Origin: Nocardia iowensis
GTDB lineage: Bacteria > Actinomycetota > Actinomycetes > Mycobacteriales > Mycobacteriaceae
NCBI RefSeq assembly: GCF_019222765.1
Contig: NZ_CP078145.1
Coordinates: forward strand, 2,046,001 to 2,110,000
Direction: 5' to 3'
Length of the DNA: 64,000 bases
Positions 1 through 7,867 of this stretch are shown piece by piece (the first letter of the stretch is position 1; every line of letters begins with the position of its first letter). A model generated the notes under the pieces. The model saw nothing but the letters and a program-made list of their open reading frames with translations, did no database searches and was not told the origin of the DNA. Both the position numbers and the translations under genes were made by a program.

Positions 1-35
1 GCGGGGGCGTAGGTCTTGAGCAGCATGTACTTCAT
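1..35 (-). CDS. YCII/DGPF-domain protein, N-terminal fragment
   Basis: Only the first eleven codons lie in the window. The minus strand reads ATG at 35-33 and then KYMLLKTYAP. The opening MKYMLL is typical of the small YCII-related (DGPF) family, whose members are often encoded next to ECF sigma factors. A GAGGA ribosome binding site sits 5-6 bases upstream of the ATG. The family call rests on six or seven residues and is tentative; that a gene starts here is more secure. Confidence 0.5.
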   Translation of the reverse strand, partial: MKYMLLKTYAP

Positions 36-150
36 CGGGTCCTCTTTTCCGGCGGTCGCCGATCGGTGCGCCCACATGGCGCTTGCACGGTGAGGTCGGA
101 ACCGAGCGTGCCGTTTCGACGTATCCTGCCGGAGATCGAAGTGGGCTGCA

Positions 151-1386
151 TCACAGTGGCTTCGAGGTGTCGGCCAATGCGTCCGGATCGACCGGCTCAC
201 CGGACAGGATCAGCTCCTTGATCCGATCGGTCACGTCCCACACGTTCACGTTCATGCCGGCGAGCACCCGGTTGTCCGAGTCGAGCCAGAACGCGACGAA
301 CTCGCGGGCCGCCACATCGCCGCGAGTCACCACTCGGTCGTATTCGCCGGGCGCCGCGTACCCGGTGTACTCCATGCCCAGGTCGTACTGGTCGGTGAAG
401 AAGTAGGGCAGCCGGTCGTAGCTGGCCTCCTTACCGAGCATCGTCGCCGCGGCGACGGTGGGCTGGTTGAGCGCGTTTGCCCAGTGCTCCACCCGAATTC
501 GGCGGTCGAGCACCGGATGCTGCTGTTCGGCGATATCGCCGACGGCGACGATGTCCGGGTCGCTGGTGGTCAGATGTTCGTCGACGAGCACCCCGTCGTC
601 GACGTCGAGCCCGGCGTCGGCGGCCAGCTCGATATTGGGGCGGGCACCGACCGCGATCAGCACCGCCTCGGCCTCGATGACGCTGTCGTCGGCGAGCTTC
701 ACCCCGTTCGCGAGCGAGGTGGCGATCGCCTCCTGCGTGGTGATCTCGGCGACCTCGGCGCCCAACCGCAGATCGACACCATGCGACCGATGTAGTTCGG
801 CGAACACCTCGCCCATTTCCGGCCCGAGCGCCCCGAGCAGCGGTTGTTCCGCGGTCTCGACGATGGTCACCTCGACCCCCGCGGCGCGCGCCGCCGCCGC
901 GACCTCCAAGCCGATCCAGCCTGCCCCGATGATCACGATGCGCTGCGCGGCGCTCGCGAAGAATTCGATCAGGGTGTCGGAATCCTCGATGGTGCGCAGC
1001 GTGTACACGTTTGGCGCGTCCGCGCCGGGGATCGACAGGGTGCGCGGGGACGAACCGGTGGCGAGTGCCAGCTTGTCGTAGGAGACCGTGGAACCGTCCG
1101 GCAACGTGATCGTCTTCTCCGCCGGGTCCAGTCCCTCGACCGTGGTGCCGAGCCTGACCTCCACCCGATGATCGCGGTACCACTGGCCAGGAGCGGTGGT
1201 GAAATCGACGAGCTGCTTCTTGCCCGCGAGATGCTCCTTGGACAACGGCGGTCGCTCGTAGGGCAGCCATTCCTCCGCTCCGAGCAGCAGCACGGTCCCG
1301 GGAAAGTCATTGGCACGCAAGGCTTCCGCCAGCTTGGCCGCGGCGAGCCCGCCGCCGACGATGACGAACCGCTGATCCGAACTCAT
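151..1386 (-). CDS. FAD/NAD(P)-dependent ferredoxin reductase-type oxidoreductase
   Basis: A 411-residue pyridine nucleotide-disulphide oxidoreductase of the ferredoxin/rubredoxin reductase type, which passes electrons from NAD(P)H through FAD to a small redox carrier. The N-terminal FAD Rossmann motif is VGGG at 10-13, the LPYERPPLSK segment (41-50) is typical of ferredoxin reductases, the NAD-binding motif GAGWIGLE is at 154-161, and a late AVGD motif contacts FAD. The ATG at 1386 follows an AAGGAG ribosome binding site. No ferredoxin or P450 gene lies nearby, so the partner is unknown. It is transcribed divergently from the nitroreductase. Confidence 0.85.
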   Translation of the reverse strand: MSSDQRFVIVGGGLAAAKLAEALRANDFPGTVLLLGAEEWLPYERPPLSKEHLAGKKQLVDFTTAPGQWYRDHRVEVRLGTTVEGLDPAEKTITLPDGSTVSYDKLALATGSSPRTLSIPGADAPNVYTLRTIEDSDTLIEFFASAAQRIVIIGAGWIGLEVAAAARAAGVEVTIVETAEQPLLGALGPEMGEVFAELHRSHGVDLRLGAEVAEITTQEAIATSLANGVKLADDSVIEAEAVLIAVGARPNIELAADAGLDVDDGVLVDEHLTTSDPDIVAVGDIAEQQHPVLDRRIRVEHWANALNQPTVAAATMLGKEASYDRLPYFFTDQYDLGMEYTGYAAPGEYDRVVTRGDVAAREFVAFWLDSDNRVLAGMNVNVWDVTDRIKELILSGEPVDPDALADTSKPL

Positions 1387-1477
1387 GGCGGACTCCTTGT
1401 CGAGAGGGAACCGGACTCCTGGAGATAAACCCTAACTGGACCCGTGGTCGGATCTCTGGAAAACGGCGGGCACAGCC

Positions 1478-1505
1478 GGGAACGAATCGGCGCCCGCCGT
1501 GGTTG
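1478..1505 (+). promoter_or_regulatory. SigH/SigR-type ECF promoter candidate
   Basis: GGGAAC (1478-1483) and GGTTG (1501-1505) are separated by 17 bases. This matches the mycobacterial SigE/SigH-type pattern (sGGAAC, 17-22 bases, sGTTs). It lies about 60 bases before the nitroreductase start. The M. tuberculosis orthologue Rv2466c is known to be SigH-controlled, which supports the reading. Confidence 0.55.
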
Positions 1506-1565
1506 CTTCGATAAAGCGGCGGGGTGTGCGCCGCGCGTCGAGCATGCGATTCGAGAGGACCCGCC

Positions 1566-2213
1566 GTGAGTGACAAAGGCTCCGCGAAAGATGTTGCCGA
1601 TTTCTGGTTCGACCCGCTGTGCCCCTGGTGCTGGATCACCTCCCGCTGGATCCTCGAGGTCGAGCAGGTGCGCGACATCGAGGCACGCTTCCACGTGATG
1701 AGCCTGTCGGTGCTGAACGAAAACAAAGAGGGTCTGCCGCCGCAGTACGAGGAACTGCTGGCCACCGGCTGGGGCCCGGTGCGCGTGGCCATCGCCGCGG
1801 CGCAGGAGCACGGCGATAAGGTGCTGCTGCCCCTCTACACCGCGATGGGCACCCGCATCCACAATCGGCGCGCCGAGTACGAGCGGGACTCGCGCAAGGA
1901 ATCCCTTGCCGCGGTGATCGCCGATTCGCTCGCCGAGGTCGGCCTGCCCGCCGAGCTGGCGAAGGCCGCCGACAGCACCGATTACGACGAGGCGCTGCGC
2001 AAGAGCCACCACGAGGGCATGGACAAGGTCGGCCCCGACGTGGGCACGCCGACGATCCACATCAACGGCACCGCGTTCTTCGGCCCGGTGCTGTCCCGGA
2101 TCCCGCGCGGCGAACAGGCGGGCAAGCTGTGGGACGCCGCGGTGACGCTGGCCGACTACCCGCACTTCTACGAGCTCAAGCGCACCCGCACCGAGGATCC
2201 GGAGTTCGACTGA
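1566..2213 (+). CDS. mycothiol-dependent nitroreductase (DsbA-like, Rv2466c orthologue)
   Basis: A 215-residue thioredoxin-fold protein with the CPWC active site in the sequence [14 protein letters not shown] near residues 16-30. The remembered Rv2466c sequence is nearly identical around this motif, around [18 protein letters not shown], and at the C-terminus ([18 protein letters not shown], with small changes). Rv2466c uses mycothiol to reduce nitro compounds and activates the drug candidate TP053. The GTG at 1566 is chosen because homology begins just after it; an upstream ATG at 1524 would add 14 unconserved residues. The gene is followed by a strong hairpin and converges on the M48 protease gene. 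Confidence 0.93.
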   Translation: MSDKGSAKDVADFWFDPLCPWCWITSRWILEVEQVRDIEARFHVMSLSVLNENKEGLPPQYEELLATGWGPVRVAIAAAQEHGDKVLLPLYTAMGTRIHNRRAEYERDSRKESLAAVIADSLAEVGLPAELAKAADSTDYDEALRKSHHEGMDKVGPDVGTPTIHINGTAFFGPVLSRIPRGEQAGKLWDAAVTLADYPHFYELKRTRTEDPEFD

Positions 2214-2219
2214 GCGCGC

Positions 2220-2248
2220 GCGAGTGCCGAGCGGTCCTCGGCACTCGC
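2220..2248. terminator. bidirectional hairpin terminator
   Basis: A perfect 11-bp stem (CGAGTGCCGAG at 2221-2231, CTCGGCACTCG at 2237-2247) plus one flanking G-C pair encloses a 5-base loop. It lies between the convergent nitroreductase and M48 peptidase genes. There is no long T-tract, as is common in actinobacteria. Confidence 0.7.
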
Positions 2249-2258
2249 ACCACCCTTG

Positions 2259-3329
2259 CTACGGAACGGATTTCGGCGGCAGCGCCGGAGTCTGCCCGTA
2301 AGAACTCGGATATCCGCCGGTAGGAACCATCCCGGCGGCCGCGGGCGGGCTCGGCCGCCACCACAGCCTGCCATGCCTGCTGCGGTCGCGCAGCGCCCAC
2401 ATGCGCCAGGTCAGCACCGGGTGCGAGGACATGGCGTTGACCAACCAGACGAAGAACCCCTTCTCCATCGCCGCCCGATCGGCCATCTCGTCGAAGCCGA
2501 CCAGGGTGTTCATGTACTTGCCAGCGGCCAGCGTGCCCATAGCCGCGGGCGCGCCGGTGTGGCGGTTGCAGAAGCCGTGGTTGTCGGCGGTGTACTCCTG
2601 CGCGCGGATCAACGAGTTGCCGATGATCGGCAGGAACGGCACCAGAAACATGCCGAGCTGGCGCCAGTACGAGGCATGACCCGCCGCGATATGGCCGACC
2701 TCGTGGCCGATGATGAACGCCAGCGCGTCGGGTTCCCGTGCCGCACCGCCGATCTCGAACAGATCGCTGTATACCGCGACGTAGCGGCGGAAGCCGTGCC
2801 CGCTGGCGAACGCGTTGATCTGGCCGTTACCGAGCACCACGTAGGCGTCCGGCACCTTGGCCATGCCGAACCGCGCGGCCGCCTCGACCACCATCCGGTG
2901 CCCCTCGGGGAACTGGGTCGGCGACATCTTCACGCCGTTCACCCGCTGCGTCGCGTAGAGGACACCGCGGCCGAGCCAGATGAGCACCGGCGCGAACACC
3001 AGCAGCAGCACGTACTGGTCGAAGTTGCCCGTCGCCAGGAGCAGCAGCGCGATCGCGTACGCGAAGACGGTCAGCATGATGACCACGATGAGCATCGGGA
3101 TCTCCCAGCTGTGCCGGGCGGGCATGCCGAACGGCGACAGTCCGCGTGGCTGCTGCTGCGGCGGCAGCGCGGGCGGGACCGGAGCGCCGGGATAGGGCCC
3201 ATAGGACGGCGGAACGGGGTAGGGCGGCGGCGAGCCGTAGGGCGCGTCCTGCGCCTGCGCCCACCCGGCCGGGGCATACGGGTCGGCGTGCGGGCCCGTC
3301 TGATGGGGCTGGGGTTCGTGCGGCTGCAT
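2259..3329 (-). CDS. M48-family zinc metallopeptidase, membrane-anchored
   Basis: A 356-residue protein. Residues 1-60 are Pro/Gln/Tyr-rich and low in complexity, two hydrophobic segments lie at about 77-100 and 104-124, and the zinc site HEVGH is at 209-213 with the third ligand probably E245 in AQEYTAD. A third hydrophobic stretch (about 225-242) follows the active site. This layout fits HtpX/Ste24-like peptidases, which clear misfolded membrane proteins. The start lies 71 bases from the divergent rpiB. The gene interrupts the nitroreductase-rpiB adjacency seen in M. tuberculosis. Confidence 0.85.
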   Translation of the reverse strand: MQPHEPQPHQTGPHADPYAPAGWAQAQDAPYGSPPPYPVPPSYGPYPGAPVPPALPPQQQPRGLSPFGMPARHSWEIPMLIVVIMLTVFAYAIALLLLATGNFDQYVLLLVFAPVLIWLGRGVLYATQRVNGVKMSPTQFPEGHRMVVEAAARFGMAKVPDAYVVLGNGQINAFASGHGFRRYVAVYSDLFEIGGAAREPDALAFIIGHEVGHIAAGHASYWRQLGMFLVPFLPIIGNSLIRAQEYTADNHGFCNRHTGAPAAMGTLAAGKYMNTLVGFDEMADRAAMEKGFFVWLVNAMSSHPVLTWRMWALRDRSRHGRLWWRPSPPAAAGMVPTGGYPSSYGQTPALPPKSVP

Positions 3330-3400
3330 GGAATGAACTCTATTCAGTCGCGGGGGAGGGGAGCGGCGGCTCCGGAGTCCGGCCTGACAGAATGCCTGCC

Positions 3401-3874
<474 letters not shown>

Positions 3875-3897
3875 GTTACCAGAGGTCGTAACCCGCT

Positions 3898-4710
3898 GTG
3901 CCTGAAGGACCTACGCTGCACCGTCTCGCGAAGCTGCACCAGCGGCGGCTCGCGGGCGGTGTGGTGCGCGTGTACAGCCCGCAGGGCAAGTTCGCCGCCG
4001 GGGCCGCCCTGGTAGACGGGCAGGTCCTGACCCGGGCCGAGGCGCTGGGCAAACATCTGCTGCACCACTACGAGTCGGGTCTGGTCGTGCACGTGCACCT
4101 CGGCCTGTACGGGAAGTTCTCCGAGTCGGAGCTGCCGATGGGCGAGCCGGTCGGGCAGGTGCGGATGCGGATGATCGGAATGCCGAACGGGCGCCCCGGC
4201 TTCGGCACCGATCTGCGCGGCCCCACCGCCTGCGAAGTTCTGCTCGAGCCAGAGGTTTTCGCGCTGACCGAACGGCTCGGCCCCGACCCGTTGCGGCGCG
4301 GTGCCGATCCCGATCGCGCCTGGCAGCGCATTCGCCGTTCGAGCAGGCCGATCGGCTCACTGCTGATGGATCAGCGGGTGGTCGCCGGAGTCGGCAACAT
4401 CTACCGCGCGGAAGTGCTTTTCCGGCACCAGATTTCGCCTTACCGGCCGGGCACCGCGGTCTCGGCCGACGAATGGGGCGAGATGTGGGCCGATCTGGTG
4501 GCGCTGATGAAGGTGAGCGTGCGGGTCGGCAAGATCGTCGTCATCCGGCCCGAGGACGACCACGGTGAGCCGTCGTACGCGCCGGATCGTCCCCGCACCT
4601 ACGTGTACCGCCGGCAAGGATCGCTGTGCCGTCTGTGCGGCACGCCGATCGCCTATGCCGTGATGGAGGCGCGAAACCTCTTCTGGTGCCCCACCTGTCA
4701 GCCGGACTAG
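3898..4710 (+). CDS. Fpg/Nei-family DNA glycosylase/AP lyase
   Basis: A 270-residue base-excision-repair enzyme. The start is GTG, followed directly by PEGPT, so after initiator removal the catalytic Pro is N-terminal and the next Glu is the conserved acid. The H2TH region (DQRVVAGVGNIYRAEVLF) is in the middle. A C-terminal zinc finger has CRLC and CPTC pairs, ending CQPD. The family removes oxidised bases and cleaves the resulting abasic site. PEGPT rather than PELPE favours Nei over Fpg. Position matches Rv2464c, downstream of rpiB. Confidence 0.9.
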   Translation: MPEGPTLHRLAKLHQRRLAGGVVRVYSPQGKFAAGAALVDGQVLTRAEALGKHLLHHYESGLVVHVHLGLYGKFSESELPMGEPVGQVRMRMIGMPNGRPGFGTDLRGPTACEVLLEPEVFALTERLGPDPLRRGADPDRAWQRIRRSSRPIGSLLMDQRVVAGVGNIYRAEVLFRHQISPYRPGTAVSADEWGEMWADLVALMKVSVRVGKIVVIRPEDDHGEPSYAPDRPRTYVYRRQGSLCRLCGTPIAYAVMEARNLFWCPTCQPD

Positions 4711-4722
4711 GGGTGCGGGGCC

Positions 4723-4750
4723 GCCGTCGCAGTACTCAGCCTGCGACGGC
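4723..4750. terminator. hairpin between convergent nei-type and GGDEF genes
   Basis: A 10-bp perfect stem, GCCGTCGCAG (4723-4732) with CTGCGACGGC (4741-4750), encloses an 8-base loop. It overlaps the last codons of the minus-strand GGDEF gene and follows the glycosylase stop, so it may end transcription from both sides. Confidence 0.55.
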
Positions 4751-5695
4751 CGTATCGATCTCCGGTTCGTCGGCCAGCGCGAACCGTCGTCCGCCCGCCG
4801 TCTTCGCCGAGTACATCGCGCGGTCGGCGCGGCGTAGCAGATCGCTGAAGTCGCACTCGCTGCCCGGCGGGCAGTAGGCGGTGCCGACGCTCGCCGAGAC
4901 CGGCACCGGGCCCGCGGTCGACCACACCGGGTCGCGTAGTGCGGACACGATCCGATGGGCGAGATCGCCGAGCGTGTTGTGCGGCGGGTTCACCGCGAGC
5001 ACGAATTCGTCGCCGCCGTACCGGCAGATCACCGTGTCCGGCGGGCACACCTCACGCAGCCGGTTGGCCAACTCGACGAGCACCTCGTCGCCGATCGCGT
5101 GCCCGTAGCCGTCGTTGATCTGCTTGAACCGGTCCAGGTCGATCAGCAGCAGCCCGACGCCGCGGTTCGGATCGGTCGACATCAGCCGCACCCGATCCTG
5201 CAGCAGCGTCCGGTTGGCCAGATCGGTGAGCGCGTCGTGGGTCGCCTCGTGCCGCAGCCGGTGTTGCAGCGCGGCGATCTCCTGTACGCGTAGCGACACC
5301 TTGGCCGAAAGGTTCTGCTCCTGCTGCGCCAGCGCGCGTTCCTGCAACGCCTGGGCATAGCTGTCGATCGCCTGGCTCGCGACGAACGGCCAGCGGGTGG
5401 CGACCAGCGAGCCGGGCGCGCCGGAGGGGAAGCCGAGCAGCCACCTGGTGGCCTGCGCCAGCATCCGGATGCGGTCGAACGGCGCCTCGGCGAGCCTGGC
5501 GCCGAGCATCCGTGCCTCGGGCACCGGGAACGGCTCGGACCTGGCCAGCGTGAGCAGGCGCTCGACGATTTCGATCAGTACCGGTTCCAGCTGATGGGGC
5601 GCCGCGCCGGAACCCGGCTCGGCGCACACCGCGCGGGCCCAGGCGCGGGCCATCGCGGCGACGGGGGGCTCGATATCCATCGACATCGAACTCAC
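4736..5695 (-). CDS. GGDEF-domain protein, predicted diguanylate cyclase
   Basis: A 319-residue protein. Residues 1-120 are an unrecognised, mostly helical input region, residues 115-150 look coiled-coil, and a full GGDEF domain follows from about 152. The active-site motif is GGDEF at 227-231, after LLLIDLDRFKQIND (metal-binding Asp). An RxxD inhibitory site is not visible in the usual place: the sequence there is CPPDTVICRY. No EAL domain is fused. The family makes cyclic di-GMP from two GTP. Start is GTG at 5695 or ATG at 5686. No transmembrane segment is seen, so it is probably cytoplasmic. Confidence 0.85.
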   Translation of the reverse strand: MSSMSMDIEPPVAAMARAWARAVCAEPGSGAAPHQLEPVLIEIVERLLTLARSEPFPVPEARMLGARLAEAPFDRIRMLAQATRWLLGFPSGAPGSLVATRWPFVASQAIDSYAQALQERALAQQEQNLSAKVSLRVQEIAALQHRLRHEATHDALTDLANRTLLQDRVRLMSTDPNRGVGLLLIDLDRFKQINDGYGHAIGDEVLVELANRLREVCPPDTVICRYGGDEFVLAVNPPHNTLGDLAHRIVSALRDPVWSTAGPVPVSASVGTAYCPPGSECDFSDLLRRADRAMYSAKTAGGRRFALADEPEIDTAVAG

Positions 5696-5708
5696 CCGAC
5701 GCAGGTGG

Positions 5709-5749
5709 CGTCGGTACCCAGAAGCCCTGTGCTGACACAGGTGCCGACG
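5709..5749 (-). promoter_or_regulatory. leader hairpin upstream of the GGDEF gene
   Basis: Two mutually exclusive stems can form just before the GGDEF start. One is a 10-bp stem (5709-5718 with 5740-5749, one G-U pair). The other is an inner hairpin of CCTGTG and CACAGG around CTGA, and both use the bases at 5740-5741. This could be an operator or a switching leader; the sequence does not match a riboswitch I recognise. Confidence 0.3.
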
Positions 5750-5750
5750 T

Positions 5751-6598
5751 CACCCCGATCGTTCGCACTGCTACGCGGTTGTGTCCACCTCGCTCGGCGC
5801 ACGCTCACCGCCCCCTTTCCAGATACCCCCGTCCGGCAAAAAGGATCCTAGCAAGCCACCCGGCATCGAAAAACGCTGTTTTACAACGTGTTCTCGATCC
5901 CTCGCGAATGGCGATCGGGTATGTGATCGCTGCAATCGCGCTGGCGTTACACCAGGATTTCGTTCGCTGAGAAGTCGCGCCAGGACGCACTGGCGACACG
6001 CTGTGACGGCGCGCCGGGCGGGTCCGCACGGCCACTCGCGATACCTCGGCGCCGTGTGGCCGTGCGGGCGGGCCGATGAGCCGCCTGCCTGGTCGCGGTG
6101 CCGAAGTAGCGGTGTGAGTAGCCGAGAATGCGCGAGTCTTCGGCCCGGTAGGGGTGTGGTGCCGGTTTTGCCTGCCCACAGCACGCCCGGCGGTCGGCGG
6201 CACAGCGCAAATTCTTGCTAGCGCTGTGGCGGTGAGTCGTGATGTCCCCATGGGTGGCATCCTCTCCGCGACCGGTCGGGCGTGACTGGTGGCCACCCCG
6301 TGGGCCACGGCTCCCCCCGACAGGAGTCGTCACGCGTTCCATATGCTCCCCGCTTCCAGTCCGACACGCCCGAGTATCCAGGAACAGAACCCTTTTAATT
6401 TCATTTAGTTCTGACTCGCGCGCCACGCCCTGACCGGGGCGGCTGGCGTGCGAGACCCCCGTTCGGGCGTTGCGTTGACGACCGAACCACACCTGCGCTA
6501 TCCCGCTGCGCGGGGGGCTGATTGGCATTTGCGAAGCAGGGTTCGGTACAGTCGGGACGCACACGACATCGTGGCGATCCCATCGATGTCGTATGCCT
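5751..6598. other. 850-bp intergenic region with no supported gene
   Basis: Open frames exist on both strands (for example 5771-6184 minus and 5947-6564 minus), but they overlap each other, lack recognisable domains and ribosome binding sites, and have compositions expected of chance frames in GC-rich DNA. Local AT-rich patches (around 5870-5890 and 6390-6412) break the usual composition. Some sequence is probably the GGDEF promoter and the tRNA-Gly promoter; nothing else could be assigned. Confidence 0.5.
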
Positions 6599-6669
<71 letters not shown>

Positions 6670-6684
6670 CCACACGGAATTCAG

Positions 6685-6713
6685 CCTCGGCGGCGGTCGA
6701 TACCGCCGCGAGG
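6685..6713 (+). terminator. hairpin between tRNA-Gly and tRNA-Pro
   Basis: CCTC-G-GCGGCGGT pairs with ACCGCCGC-GAGG around CGAT, a 12-bp stem with one bulged G. It lies 13 bases after the tRNA-Gly CCA and five bases before tRNA-Pro. It may terminate the glycine transcript or act as a processing signal in a joint precursor. Confidence 0.5.
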
Positions 6714-6718
6714 AACAA

Positions 6719-6792
6719 CGGGGTGTAGCGCAGCTTGGTAGCGCATCCGCTTTGGGAGCGGAGGGTCGCAGGTTCAAATCCTGTCACCCCGA
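6719..6792 (+). tRNA. tRNA-Pro (TGG)
   Basis: A 74-base cloverleaf. The acceptor CGGGGTG (6719-6725) pairs with CACCCCG (6785-6791), the discriminator is A6792, and the anticodon loop is TTTGGGA with anticodon TGG. The 3' CCA is not encoded (ACA follows), unlike the neighbouring tRNA-Gly, so it must be added enzymatically. Confidence 0.96.
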
Positions 6793-6924
6793 CAATGAAC
6801 AGGCTCGACTGGCGCAGGTCAGCGGGCTGAGCCCCGGCGACTCCCGGTGGGAATGGCCGGCTGGGCGCTGGAATCGGTCGGCGAGTTGGTGTGGGCACCT
6901 GGTTGCTGGATACCGACCAGTCGC

Positions 6925-6930
6925 TACCAT
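6925..6930 (+). promoter_or_regulatory. -10 element (TACCAT) of a likely leaderless mRNA
   Basis: TACCAT ends six bases before the ATG at 6937, the spacing expected if transcription begins at the start codon. No ribosome binding site is present. Confidence 0.45.
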
Positions 6931-6936
6931 TCGAAC

Positions 6937-7290
6937 ATGGGTTCGACAGACGGGCTGCCGCGGACTGAGGGCACGGAGCCGGAGCTGACGTATCCGAACG
7001 CGCTGGGCCACTACTACCGGACGGCCACCTACCCGCCGAAACCGGTGTGGGTTCGGTTGGATGCCATCGTGATTCGTGATCCCGGCACGCCGAAGCACAC
7101 CAATGGAGCCGGGGTGATCATGCACGGTGAGCGACCAGGGACGCTGACGCACTGGGTGCCGACGGTGGCGGGTGATTGGCTCGGCCGGGTGACCTTCAGC
7201 GTGCAGTACGCGGACGGTCGCCCGGATCTACTGGTCCGGGACCAGCTGGTGCCTGCCTACGCCCTACGCCCCCGAGCGGAGCGTGCGTAG
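6937..7290 (+). CDS. hypothetical protein, 117 aa
   Basis: No family recognised. It is a soluble, Pro/Tyr/Trp-containing protein with no signal peptide or membrane segment. The middle (VWVRLDAIVIRDP, HTNGAGVIMHGERPGTLTHWVPT, DWLGRVTFSVQYADGR) alternates hydrophobic and polar residues, suggesting a small beta-sheet domain. The start is placed at 6937 because a TACCAT -10 box lies six bases upstream; an in-frame ATG at 6847 would run through less protein-like sequence. It ends eight bases before the convergent hspQ-like gene. Confidence 0.6.
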   Translation: MGSTDGLPRTEGTEPELTYPNALGHYYRTATYPPKPVWVRLDAIVIRDPGTPKHTNGAGVIMHGERPGTLTHWVPTVAGDWLGRVTFSVQYADGRPDLLVRDQLVPAYALRPRAERA

Positions 7291-7297
7291 CCCTCGC

Positions 7298-7531
7298 TCA
7301 GCTCTCGGCGTCCAGCTGGGCTTCGGACAGGTAGGTGTCGACCGACTCGCCCTGCTCGTCGTCCTCCATCGTCACTCGATACCACGGGCTGTCGCGCACG
7401 TCCGGGTTGAGGCTGAGGTCGTTGGCGTCGTGCGCCGGTGAGTACTCCGTGTCGACACCGACGACGACGCCGTAGCGGCCGAGGGACACGTGGCGGACTC
7501 GATCGCCGATGCCGAATTTGGCTTGCGTCAT
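7298..7531 (-). CDS. HspQ/YccV-like (hemimethylated DNA-binding family) protein
   Basis: A 77-residue protein closely following E. coli HspQ from memory. [22 protein letters not shown] aligns with [34 protein letters not shown] aligns with PWYHVVMEDDN, and TYLSEAQL with TYLAEAQL. HspQ is a small heat-shock-induced protein that binds Lon and promotes degradation of specific substrates. Here the roughly 30-residue C-terminal tail of the E. coli protein is missing and the protein ends just after SEAQL. The ATG is at 7531. Whether it works with an actinobacterial Lon or another protease is not shown. Confidence 0.85.
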   Translation of the reverse strand: [77 protein letters not shown]

Positions 7532-7815
7532 GATTCACGCACCTTTCCGATACAGGTCACTGTATCTGGCTCGCGCGCAACAACATTTGATGAGCGAATG
7601 CCGAGCCTGATCCGCCCGGCGGTAGCGGCCGCCGTGCCGGAACGGCCACCATTATCGGCCGTCGATCGGGTCGGCGACCATCCCTTTCCTGCGCGGCAAC
7701 GAAATCGGAGCGGCACCTGCCGTGGGTGCTGGCTTACTGACTACCCGACATCGGTCGGCGCAAACTGGGCGGTTTGCTTAGGGGTGCGAAAGCCGCCGCC
7801 GCATTCCATCGCCTT

Positions 7816-7848
7816 ACAGTACAATCGTACTAAGTACGCGCGTACTGT
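7816..7848 (+). promoter_or_regulatory. two tandem palindromic operators before tam
   Basis: AGTAC-AATC-GTACT (7818-7831) and AGTAC-GCGC-GTACT (7833-7846) have perfect 5-bp arms and centres 15 bp apart. The outer arms ACAGTAC and GTACTGT make the whole 33-bp block symmetric. It lies eight bases before the AGGAGG ribosome binding site of tam. Such paired sites suit a TetR-family repressor, perhaps the product of the gene at 8647-9291, whose own start is preceded by one AGTACGATC half-site. Confidence 0.65.
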
Positions 7849-7867
7849 TTAACAGGAGGGTTTCGTT

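Noticed and set aside
5908..5970. A 20-residue hydrophobic peptide frame (MAIGYVIAAIALALHQDFVR)
   Set aside because: No ribosome binding site or -10 box at a suitable distance; too short to support.
6290..6325. C-rich hairpin (CTCCCCCCGACAGGAG) as a possible 6C RNA
   Set aside because: Only one weak C-rich loop is present; 6C RNA needs two stable hairpins with C-rich loops.
5771..6564. Overlapping minus-strand frames (5771-6184, 5947-6564) as possible genes
   Set aside because: No ribosome binding sites, no domains, mutual overlap and chance-like composition.
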